From positions 1-64,000 of the forward strand of contig NZ_MWQY01000005.1 in the NCBI RefSeq assembly GCF_002087085.1: a stretch of DNA of 64,000 nucleotides, read 5' to 3'. The DNA is from Marispirochaeta aestuarii (GTDB taxonomy: Bacteria; Spirochaetota; Spirochaetia; JC444; Marispirochaetaceae). The translations under genes were made by a program, and so were the position numbers. Below, in pieces: positions 40,736-48,992 of the stretch (positions are counted from its first letter, which is position 1; each line of letters begins with the position of its first letter). The notes beneath the pieces were generated by a model that worked only from the letters and a program-made list of their open reading frames with translations, was not told the DNA's origin and did not search any database.

Positions 40736-41774
40736 GCTTCGGCTCCTTCCTGTTCAGGACCGAAAGGATGTGGGAGAAGGTCATGCTCTTGAAAGGTTCC
40801 GCCTCCTTCAGGAGTTCGTGCCGGCCTCCCGGGATGCTGTATATCTGCAGCGTATCAAGCTGATCCTGGTAGAATTTCAGGTTGTAGCTGTAATCCACAA
40901 CCTTGTCCTGGTCTCCCTGAATGATTGTCAGACCCATGGGTGGAAGCCTGGTCTCTTCTATTCTGCTGTTCCAGGAGAACAGGGCCCGGACCCAGTCCGG
41001 CTGAATGGCGTCATGCTGCAGGGGATCCCGGTTTTCCTGAAAATCAAGATACTCCAGGTCGGAACTCGTTTTCTGATACATCCGCGGAAGGGTTTTTATT
41101 ACAGGATTGAAAATGGCAAAACCGAACTGGGAGAGTCCGTACATGGTGGAGCGCACAAGGGGTGCGACAAAGATGTAGTCCCGGATCATCTCTCCTCCCT
41201 TCAATCTGTATTCCAGAAGGGCCGCGCAGCCCATGGAGTGGCCGATGCCGATAAACGGGCCGGGCGCTTCCGGGGCGACAGTATCCGCAAGAGCGGCCAC
41301 GGCGCTTCCGTATTCCGAAAAATCGTCTATGTGGGTGGGAGTACCTGTCGAGAGGCCATGGCCGGGAAGATCGATGCCGGCGACAGCCCAGCCGTCATCG
41401 AGGAGCAGGGGAATCAGGTCCTGAAAAAAACCGAAGTGGGAGAGAAATCCGTGAATCAGCAGCACGGTTCCTTTTGCCTGCCCCTCGGGAAGGCTCAGGT
41501 GAGAGGCACAGCGGTACTCTCCGACTTTGATGTATCCGAACCAGTACCGGTTCCGGTTGAAAGCCAGTCTGTAGTAATCGAGGTATTCATCGAGTTCCGG
41601 AGAAGGTTCCTGCTGCCTGGAAAAAGCGGGTCTGCTCTTACGCAGCCTGATGAAACCTGTTATGTCACGGGATTTTTGCTGACCCATTGAAGCACAGCCT
41701 CCAAAAACAAATAAAGGATAGACACAAAGAATCAGAGCCAAAAGGGCCGCAGGAATACCCGTACTCTTTTTCAC
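40728..41774 (-). CDS. Alpha/beta-hydrolase lipoprotein
   Basis: About 348 residues if started at GTG 41774 (KKSTGIPAALLAL, an ideal lipoprotein signal peptide); ATG 41807 is an alternative with a longer leader. The lipobox FGGC is near residue 26. The hydrolase domain contains LLIHGFLSHFGFF, the nucleophile elbow GHSMGCAAL, then QGDQDKVVDYSYN and a final histidine (GGRHELLKEAE). It resembles monoacylglycerol lipase/serine aminopeptidase S33 proteins (lysophospholipase type). A surface or periplasmic lipid substrate is likely. It overlaps the Lnb-like gene. Confidence 0.82.
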   Translation of the reverse strand: MKKSTGIPAALLALILCVYPLFVFGGCASMGQQKSRDITGFIRLRKSRPAFSRQQEPSPELDEYLDYYRLAFNRNRYWFGYIKVGEYRCASHLSLPEGQAKGTVLLIHGFLSHFGFFQDLIPLLLDDGWAVAGIDLPGHGLSTGTPTHIDDFSEYGSAVAALADTVAPEAPGPFIGIGHSMGCAALLEYRLKGGEMIRDYIFVAPLVRSTMYGLSQFGFAIFNPVIKTLPRMYQKTSSDLEYLDFQENRDPLQHDAIQPDWVRALFSWNSRIEETRLPPMGLTIIQGDQDKVVDYSYNLKFYQDQLDTLQIYSIPGGRHELLKEAEPFKSMTFSHILSVLNRKEPKHE

Positions 41775-41841
41775 AGGGGGTATTGTAGATATGTAGCGGG
41801 GGAGCATCAAGATCAGGGCCTGGCTGATCCCCCTCTTTTTC

Positions 41842-41870
41842 TTGACAAGGGGAAAAAGCAGCTTTAGCCT
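41842..41870 (+). promoter_or_regulatory. Candidate promoter for glpK
   Basis: TTGACA (41842-41847) is exact consensus, and 17 bases later TAGCCT (41865-41870) is a poor -10 box. A GGAGG site follows at 41886-41890. A weak -10 could mean activator dependence. Confidence 0.45.
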
Positions 41871-41899
41871 GAAAACAGAGAGGATGGAGGAACCAGTAA

Positions 41900-43399
41900 A
41901 TGAGCAGAGACTACATCGGAGCAATAGACCAGGGAACCACGAGCAGCCGTTTTATCCTTTTCGACCGACACGGCAAGGAGGTCGCCTCCAGCCAGAAGGA
42001 GCATACCCAGATATATCCGCGGCCCGGCTGGGTAGAGCATGATCCAGGGGAAATATGGACCCGCACCGATGAGGTTATCCGGGATACTCTGAAGAAAAGC
42101 GGGATCTCCGGTTCACAAATCGCCGCTGTTGGAATAACGAATCAGCGGGAGACCAGCCTGTTCTGGGACGCTGAGACCGGTAAACCCCTGAACAATGCCA
42201 TTGTCTGGCAGGATACCCGTACGGCCGGGATTGTGGAGTCCATGAAGGATCATCATCCTTTTCTGACCAGGAAAACCGGTCTTCCCCCGGCCACCTACTT
42301 CTCTGCGCCGAAGCTTGTCTGGATGAGGGACAATGTGGCCGCCGCCGCTTCCGCCATCTCCCGGGGCAGCGCCCGCTTCGGTACCATCGATTCCTGGCTG
42401 GTCTGGAAGCTCACCGGCGGAAAGTCCCATGTAACGGATCTTACCAATGCGAGCAGAACCATGCTGATGGATATTCAAAGCTGCACCTGGGACCGGGAAC
42501 TCCTTTCCCTCTGGGGTCTGCCTGAAGAGATCCTGCCGGAGATCCGGTCCTCCATTGCCGCAGAGCCCTACGGTACAACCGAGGCCGACGGTCCCTTCGG
42601 GGATGAAATTCCCATTGGCGGTATTCTCGGGGACCAGCAGGCGGCCCTTTTCGGACAGGCCTGCTTTTCAAAGGGAAGTTCGAAGAATACCTATGGAACC
42701 GGCTGTTTCCTTCTTCTTAATACGGCGGACGAACTGATCCGTTCAAGCCACGGGCTTCTGTCCACCGTGGCCTACCGCTGGAAGGACGAACCGGTGCAGT
42801 ACGCCCTGGAGGGCTCTGTCGCAGTAAGCGGGGCCCTTGTTCAGTGGCTCCGGGACAACCTGGGCCTGATAAAGAGCAGCGCCGAGGTGGAGGAACTTGC
42901 CCGGAGCGTCGACGACAGCGGCGGGGTCTATTTTGTTCCCGCCTTCTCCGGTCTCTTTGCCCCCCACTGGCGCTCGGATGCCAGGGGAATTGTCGCCGGC
43001 CTTACAGGCTATGCACGGAGCGGTCACCTGGCCCGGGCGGTACTGGAGGCTACGGCCTTCCAGACCCGGGAGATGATGGAGGCCATGGAGGGTGATTCGG
43101 GAATCAGCATAGGATCCCTACGGGTGGACGGAGGCATGGTCCGCAACGAACTATTAATGCAGTTCCAGGCCGATATTCTCGGCAGGCCGGTTATTCGGCC
43201 GGAGATTACCGAAACCACCGCCCTGGGCGCGGCCTATGCTGCAGGGCTTTCCGTCGGTTTCTGGAGATCCCAGGAGGAGATCGGGAAACACTGGCGGGAA
43301 GACAAGCGCTGGCTTCCGGTCATGAAACCGGCGGAGCGGGAAGATCGCTTTCATTTCTGGAAAAAGGCCGTGGAGCGAAGCAAGGGCTGGCTGGACTGA
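41900..43399 (+). CDS. glpK: Glycerol kinase
   Basis: A 499-residue FGGY-family kinase making glycerol-3-phosphate. [16 protein letters not shown] at the N-terminus is the ATP-binding phosphate-1 loop; [24 protein letters not shown] and the C-terminal RVDGGMVRN and [12 protein letters not shown] are all typical. Its length is close to the usual 500. It stands alone with a strong ribosome-binding site. No glycerol facilitator or glycerol-phosphate dehydrogenase is in view. Confidence 0.97.
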   Translation: MSRDYIGAIDQGTTSSRFILFDRHGKEVASSQKEHTQIYPRPGWVEHDPGEIWTRTDEVIRDTLKKSGISGSQIAAVGITNQRETSLFWDAETGKPLNNAIVWQDTRTAGIVESMKDHHPFLTRKTGLPPATYFSAPKLVWMRDNVAAAASAISRGSARFGTIDSWLVWKLTGGKSHVTDLTNASRTMLMDIQSCTWDRELLSLWGLPEEILPEIRSSIAAEPYGTTEADGPFGDEIPIGGILGDQQAALFGQACFSKGSSKNTYGTGCFLLLNTADELIRSSHGLLSTVAYRWKDEPVQYALEGSVAVSGALVQWLRDNLGLIKSSAEVEELARSVDDSGGVYFVPAFSGLFAPHWRSDARGIVAGLTGYARSGHLARAVLEATAFQTREMMEAMEGDSGISIGSLRVDGGMVRNELLMQFQADILGRPVIRPEITETTALGAAYAAGLSVGFWRSQEEIGKHWREDKRWLPVMKPAEREDRFHFWKKAVERSKGWLD

Positions 43400-43511
43400 T
43401 TCCCCGGGGCCTCTGTATGTCCCCGGCATCCGTCGGGCATGCCGTTGATCGAAGCAGGTTCCCATGATAAGCTGACTCCGCCTATGAACACAAGAATCAG
43501 AGAGGGCGTGT

Positions 43512-45455
43512 ATGCTTAGAAGCCGGAGTATTTTTCCCGCGGCAGTTTTTCTTGCCCTGTTTTTTTTCGTTTTTTCAACTGATGTGAATGCCGAGAAGGG
43601 CGGATATGTCGAGCGGGGGGTTCCTGCCGGTGATTCAGGCTGGTACACCCTTATCCGGGAGGGGGGACTCAATTTTTTCGATACCCTCAGCGGCGATATG
43701 AGCCCTCTGAGCCAGGGGCTTCCCCGCCGGGTTGTCTATCCTTTTTCCGACGACAAACCCAAAGATCTCAGTGCCGTAAGCATAGATCCGGTAAATTCCA
43801 GGCGGCTGGCGGTAACTACCAATGCCCGGCTTTTCTTATCTGACGACAGGGGGAAGTCCTTCAGGGAAATCCCCCTGAATGAGCCCATTGCCTCTACAAA
43901 TTACCTCACTTCCGTCGCCCTCGGGCGGGATAAGCTTATCTACCTGGGAACATCCTTCAACGGCTTTTTCAGAAGTACCGACGAGGGAAAATCCTGGACG
44001 AAGCTCTCTGAAACCCTCCCGGAAATCTACAGGGGGGCGGGTTTTTATGAAGAGATCAGCGGTATTGCCGTGGACAAAGAGGGCCGCATTGCTGTCGGTA
44101 CGAGCTTCAGCTCCCGGATTTATCTCGCGGAAAGTGATTTAAAAGCCTGGGAAAGCGTCAGGTTCCCCTTCAGTGACGAGATAAAGGGGCTCTGGTTTTC
44201 TTCTCCCGCCGTCAAGCAGGATTCCGGAGGTGAATCCACGGACCAGGTACTGCAGGTATGGGGGACAAAAGCCATCTATTCATTCACTGCCGGAAGGTGG
44301 ACAAAAACTCCTCTGCCGGTGGAGAATACTCTGCCTGAACCGGACCCCGATGCAGAGACCCGCCGGAACAGGGCCGCAGATAAATACGGTATCTATATCA
44401 ATCCCGCCAACGCCTCGGGAGATAAGCTGACGGCCCTGCTGGATTTCCTCGTTCAGAACGGAATGAACGCGGTGACCGTGGACGTAAAGGATGACTTCGG
44501 CTGGATCAGTTACGATTCAAATCTGGAGACTGTCAGAAATGCCGGCGCCCTGCGTCCCCGTTTCAAGCTGGATGAACTGATAGCAGCCTGCCACGCCCGG
44601 GATGTGTACGTGGTCGGACGTATGGTGGTATTCAAGGATAAACAGCTCTACGATTACAGGGAGAATCGCTACGCTATATGGGACTCCTCCCGCAACGCTC
44701 CCTGGGGCCATTTTGTTCCGGAAAAAAATGAAGAGGATGAAACTGTCTATCGTCAGCGGGAGTTCTGGGTCGATCCGTTCAGTCAGGATGTCTGGGAGTA
44801 CAACCTGGCCATAGCAGAGGAGCTTCAGGCCAGGGGGGTTGACGAAATTCAGTTCGACTATATCCGTTTCCCCTCCGACGGGAACCTCTCCACAGCCCGG
44901 TATCGTCATCGACATGACGGCATGAGCCGCATAGAGGCTCTGGAATCCTTCCTGATCATGGTCCGGGAAAAAATCAGCGTTCCCATAAGCACGGACCTCT
45001 ACGGTTTTAACTCCTGGTACCGCATGGGCAACTGGATCGGGCAGAACATAGAGCTTGTATCCCATTATGTGGATGTTATCTGTCCCATGTATTACCCCTC
45101 CCATTTTCCCCGGAGTTTCATGAAGGATCTGCCCTATCTGGAAAGAGCGGAACGAATCTATCAGGAGGGTTCATCCCGTTCGGCCAGAATCGCCGACGGC
45201 AGGAGCATTATCCGTCCCTACGTACAGGCCTTTCTGCTCCCCTTCGAATATTACATGGAGGAACCGGAATATTCGGAGTACCTGGAGCGGCAGCTCAGGG
45301 GAACCAAAAATTCTCCCGCTTCGGGGTTTACCCTGTGGAACAACTCAAACCGTTACTACATGGTTACCCGGCCGCTCTATCCTTTTCTCAGCCTTCAGGG
45401 GGAGGCTGTCCTTGGAGACAGAGAACAGGCAGAGGTCCCGGAGATCCTGGAATAG
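43512..45455 (+). CDS. Secreted putative glycoside hydrolase with BNR-like repeats
   Basis: A 647-residue exported protein (signal peptide about residues 1-28). Residues about 40-270 carry sialidase-like BNR repeats (FLSDDRGKSF, FRSTDEGKSW) that form a beta-propeller. Residues about 295-620 match the putative glycosyl hydrolase DUF4015 domain: GIYINPANASG, AVTVDVKDDFGWI, EIQFDYIRFPSDG, and CPMYYPSHF near the end, a TIM-barrel pattern. The substrate is unknown; a cell-envelope or environmental polysaccharide is possible. Confidence 0.82.
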   Translation: MLRSRSIFPAAVFLALFFFVFSTDVNAEKGGYVERGVPAGDSGWYTLIREGGLNFFDTLSGDMSPLSQGLPRRVVYPFSDDKPKDLSAVSIDPVNSRRLAVTTNARLFLSDDRGKSFREIPLNEPIASTNYLTSVALGRDKLIYLGTSFNGFFRSTDEGKSWTKLSETLPEIYRGAGFYEEISGIAVDKEGRIAVGTSFSSRIYLAESDLKAWESVRFPFSDEIKGLWFSSPAVKQDSGGESTDQVLQVWGTKAIYSFTAGRWTKTPLPVENTLPEPDPDAETRRNRAADKYGIYINPANASGDKLTALLDFLVQNGMNAVTVDVKDDFGWISYDSNLETVRNAGALRPRFKLDELIAACHARDVYVVGRMVVFKDKQLYDYRENRYAIWDSSRNAPWGHFVPEKNEEDETVYRQREFWVDPFSQDVWEYNLAIAEELQARGVDEIQFDYIRFPSDGNLSTARYRHRHDGMSRIEALESFLIMVREKISVPISTDLYGFNSWYRMGNWIGQNIELVSHYVDVICPMYYPSHFPRSFMKDLPYLERAERIYQEGSSRSARIADGRSIIRPYVQAFLLPFEYYMEEPEYSEYLERQLRGTKNSPASGFTLWNNSNRYYMVTRPLYPFLSLQGEAVLGDREQAEVPEILE

Positions 45456-45456
45456 A

Positions 45457-46635
45457 TCAGCTCCGCTTTTTCGGATGCAGCAGCCGTGCTTTGACCAGGG
45501 CGTCCTCGGTGTGCCTGTCCCGGATCATGACCACCGCCTCTTCCACCCGTTTCTTCCTGTTCTGGGGGTCCTCGAAGAGGTCCCCCTGCCTGGCGGCATG
45601 TACGGGTTCTATATTAGAGAGGCCCACACCTATAAGCCGTACCTCCCGGCCCTTTGACCAGCGTTTGGCGAAGAGTTTCAGGACCTCTCCATAGAGCTCC
45701 TCCGCCGAAACCACGGGAGATACAAGGGTCGTCTGGGCTGTGGTGGTTGAAAAGTCGGCAAAGCGCAGCTTAAGGACAACCGTTTTACCCGTAAAGCCTT
45801 CCCGCATCATCCTGAACATTACCTGGTGACTCAAATCCAAAAGGCCGGCCTTGAGCCCCTCTTCGTCGGCGGTATCCCGGCCGAAGGTCGTTTCGGTACT
45901 GAGGGAGCGGGATTTCGGCTCCTGCGAAAAGATACCCGGATCCCTGCCGTGTACCGCGTCCCACAGGAATTCCGCGGCTCCGGCACCAAGCTGACGTTTA
46001 AGGATTCCCAGGGGATACATCCTCAGAGAGGGAATGTCCCGGATATTCAGTTCTTCCAGACGCTGACGCCCCTTGGCGCCCAGCCCCCAGAGGTCCTTCA
46101 GCGGGAGCTGATCGAGGAAGGCCTCTTCTTCTCCTTTAACAACCTGGTACATTCCGTCGGGTTTCCGGAAATCACTGGCCAGCTTTGCCAGGTATTTGTT
46201 CCAGGCAATACCGATGGAGACGCTGAGCCCGGTCTGCCGCCGGACCTCCGCCTTGAGTTTCTCCGCAGCCTGAATGGGAGTGCCGTAGAGCCGACGTGTA
46301 CCGCTCATGTCAAGGAAGGCTTCGTCCACGGAGATTTGCTGAACAATGGGAGAGAAGTCGGCGAAAATTTCCATTATCCGCAGCGAAACCTCGTGATATC
46401 GTTCCATGCGGGGCCGCAGATAGACTCCGTCGGGGCAGCGCCGGTAGGCCTCCGAAATGGGCATGGCGGAGCGCACGCCAAAACGCCGGGCCGCATAGGA
46501 GCAGGCGGAGACAACTCCCCGATGACCGGGGAGCGCCCCGATAATAACCGCTTTGTCCTTCAGTTCCGGATTATCATGCTCTTCCACCGAGGCGTAGAAG
46601 GCATCGAGATCGACGTGGAAAATAACCGGTTCCAT
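45457..46635 (-). CDS. dinB: DNA polymerase IV
   Basis: A 392-residue Y-family translesion polymerase. Seen: FHVDLDAFYASVE with the first metal aspartate, the ACSYAARRFGVRSAMP segment, the catalytic SVDEAFLDM, VSIGIAWNKYLAKLASDFRKP, and the C-terminal little-finger region (VLKLRFADFSTTT). The protein is slightly longer than E. coli DinB (351). It lies downstream of the HEAT-repeat gene, 19 bases away. No LexA-type operator is evident. Confidence 0.95.
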   Translation of the reverse strand: MEPVIFHVDLDAFYASVEEHDNPELKDKAVIIGALPGHRGVVSACSYAARRFGVRSAMPISEAYRRCPDGVYLRPRMERYHEVSLRIMEIFADFSPIVQQISVDEAFLDMSGTRRLYGTPIQAAEKLKAEVRRQTGLSVSIGIAWNKYLAKLASDFRKPDGMYQVVKGEEEAFLDQLPLKDLWGLGAKGRQRLEELNIRDIPSLRMYPLGILKRQLGAGAAEFLWDAVHGRDPGIFSQEPKSRSLSTETTFGRDTADEEGLKAGLLDLSHQVMFRMMREGFTGKTVVLKLRFADFSTTTAQTTLVSPVVSAEELYGEVLKLFAKRWSKGREVRLIGVGLSNIEPVHAARQGDLFEDPQNRKKRVEEAVVMIRDRHTEDALVKARLLHPKKRS

Positions 46636-46654
46636 ACCGCCTGTCTGTAGTGTC

Positions 46655-48970
46655 CTATAAACCCCGGGAATAACTCATAAGGAGAGCCTCCAGGACCGTA
46701 CGTATCTGCTGGTTCTCTTCCCGTTTCAGTCTCCGGTTGATCAGGGGTTCCAGAGTGTCCGGGTCTCCCTCCTCCAAAAAGGGAATCAGGAGTTCGTTGA
46801 TATCTTCATCCGCTGACAGGTCGAAAAGGACCTCCCAGGCATCGTCGCTGTCGCTTTTTACCAGGGCATAGACAATGTCCCGTTTCAGCTCCCGGCCGGG
46901 TTCCTCCTCCAGCAGCGACCTGGCAGCTGATCCGGTTTCCGGGGAAGACATGTCTCCCAGGGCCTTGAGAGCGGCGATACGCACCGGAAGGGAGGCTCCT
47001 TCGCCGTTACCGGCGATTTCCGCCAGGGTGTTTTCCACTCCCGGGGATGAAGCCCCGATGCTGTGAAGGGCCTTCACTGCCTCCTCCTTCAGGCTCTGGT
47101 CCTGTTCGCCCCTGGCGACAAGAAAAAGAACGGAACGTACCTCGTCGTTGATGGTTCCCAGGGCACCAAGTCCCCGGAGGGCATACAGACGCAGTATTGA
47201 GTATTTTGTTCCCCGCATTTTAGCCACAGTAGAGAAGGTCTGCCACAGCAGCATGCTGGGGTGGTCTTCTCCGGCTTTTACCAGTGCCCTGAGGGCATTG
47301 ATGCGCACCTCAAGGGGTTCAGTCTCGCTGGTAACGAGCTTCTGCAGGGCTGTCTGGACACGGAGGTTTCCGGAGACCCCTATCCGGTAGAGTCCCCAGG
47401 TGGCGTTCTTGCGTACCTGAGGAGAAGACGAGGTCAGCAGGCTGAAGAAGGTATTCACCGCCGAAGGGTCGGCGAGCTCAGCGAGCAGCGAGGAGGCCTC
47501 CTTCAGGTAGAGTTCATCCTTGGATGCAGCAATTCCCCGGGCCAGTGAGCTTGCGACCACCTGGGCATTCTGCGCGTACAGGACTTTCATTGCATCCCTG
47601 GCGCTTTCCCGGGTCTCCCGCTCAGGATCTCCCAGATATTCCTGGATATTTACCGCCCCCCGGACCCCGTCGGGATGCTGCCCCAGGGCCTTGATGACCT
47701 CACCGGTCATATCGGGACTGAGGTTCCCTTCCCGAAGCAGTCCCACCATCGTGGGGACCGTGGAGGGATGATTTATATGGTGGGCGGAACGCACGGCAGC
47801 CAATACCACCTTCGTATCTCTGTCGTTCTTCATGGCATTGAGTACCTGTACCGAGGATGCCTGATCGGCATAGAAAGAGAGCCCCCGGATGGCAATGGTC
47901 CTGAAGGAGGGATCAGGATTTTCCAGATACTCCGTCAACAGGGTTGAAATTCTACGGTCAGTGTATCCTCCGGCGGCCATATCGCTGAGACTTCCCAGGA
48001 TTTCCTGTTCTTTTTCCGTACTGATTTCAGACTCTTCACTCTTGAGAATATCGAGCAGGGTATCCGCGCTCTCTTTTCCGCCGATCTTTCCCAGTGCCCG
48101 TATGCACTCAAGGGCCTCGGCATCGCCGGTCTCTTCACTTTTCAGCTTTTCCAGCAGGATCTGCTGGGCGTCGGGGGTCCCGATATTGCCCAGGGCACGG
48201 ATCGCTTCCCTGGAAAAGGTGTCCCGCTGCAGCAGGTCGATCAGGTAGGGAACGGCGGCGTCGGATTTCAGTTTTCCCAGGGTCAGGACAGCAATGAGGG
48301 AGCGTTCGGGATTATCCGCCCTCTGCGGCATGGTTGCGTTTATCAGGGTGCTTTCGAAAATTGCGTAGTCCTCGGGTAAAAGGTTTTCCGGGAGAGGATA
48401 GCCCCTGTCGAGCAGGGTAAAGAGCTCGTCCCTGGCTTCGACAAAATCGGATTCCGCCTGACGCCACTCCTTCTGGTAGGCAAGGTTCAGCCGGGATATA
48501 AGGTCTTCCATGGTGTCCAGGGCCTTGCGGCGGGCAGAGGGAGAAAGGTACAGCCCGTCCTCTCCCATGGCTTCCCGCTCCCTGATAAGGGCGCTGATTC
48601 GGGTGCGATAGTTTATTGTAAGGATTTCCGGAATCGCGCCCTGGGGATCATCAAGGGCGTCCCGTACAGAGCTCAGTTTAGCAAGAGGGAGATAACGGTA
48701 ATTCTCAATCAGAAAATCGAAAATCTCCTGGACCTGAAGAATTTCATCCCGCAGCCGGGATTCCGGAACCAGTTCATCCATGTCTTCCAGACGATCCAGA
48801 CTTCCGTTCTGATTCAGATCGATATAACCCTGGCGCAGTTCCGGAAAAATGGTACCCAGCCGGGAACCCAGGGTATTGTCCACTATTCGGGGAGCTGCAA
48901 AGGCGTTCTGGAGTCCCGGAACAAGGATAAAAAGAAAGATTATCTGGAGTATCTTCAGGGTATTTCTCAT
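46655..48970 (-). CDS. Exported HEAT-repeat protein
   Basis: A 771-residue protein with a signal peptide (about residues 1-25). Near residues 50-65 is an EF-hand/dockerin-like calcium motif (DLNQNGSLDRLED). From about residue 210 to the end the chain is built from HEAT/PBS-lyase type repeats of about 35 residues (LGNIGTPDAQQILLEKL, LGKIGGKESADTLLDIL, LGALGTINDEVRSVLF and others), forming a solenoid for protein contacts. No catalytic domain is seen. It follows the membrane M28-like gene by 22 bases and probably shares its operon. Confidence 0.82.
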   Translation of the reverse strand: MRNTLKILQIIFLFILVPGLQNAFAAPRIVDNTLGSRLGTIFPELRQGYIDLNQNGSLDRLEDMDELVPESRLRDEILQVQEIFDFLIENYRYLPLAKLSSVRDALDDPQGAIPEILTINYRTRISALIREREAMGEDGLYLSPSARRKALDTMEDLISRLNLAYQKEWRQAESDFVEARDELFTLLDRGYPLPENLLPEDYAIFESTLINATMPQRADNPERSLIAVLTLGKLKSDAAVPYLIDLLQRDTFSREAIRALGNIGTPDAQQILLEKLKSEETGDAEALECIRALGKIGGKESADTLLDILKSEESEISTEKEQEILGSLSDMAAGGYTDRRISTLLTEYLENPDPSFRTIAIRGLSFYADQASSVQVLNAMKNDRDTKVVLAAVRSAHHINHPSTVPTMVGLLREGNLSPDMTGEVIKALGQHPDGVRGAVNIQEYLGDPERETRESARDAMKVLYAQNAQVVASSLARGIAASKDELYLKEASSLLAELADPSAVNTFFSLLTSSSPQVRKNATWGLYRIGVSGNLRVQTALQKLVTSETEPLEVRINALRALVKAGEDHPSMLLWQTFSTVAKMRGTKYSILRLYALRGLGALGTINDEVRSVLFLVARGEQDQSLKEEAVKALHSIGASSPGVENTLAEIAGNGEGASLPVRIAALKALGDMSSPETGSAARSLLEEEPGRELKRDIVYALVKSDSDDAWEVLFDLSADEDINELLIPFLEEGDPDTLEPLINRRLKREENQQIRTVLEALLMSYSRGL

Positions 48971-48992
48971 AGGCTCAATCCTAATTCAGAGA

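Noticed and set aside
43403-43440. GC-rich inverted repeats after glpK as a terminator
   Set aside because: Short stems of six pairs without a T-run; too weak to call.
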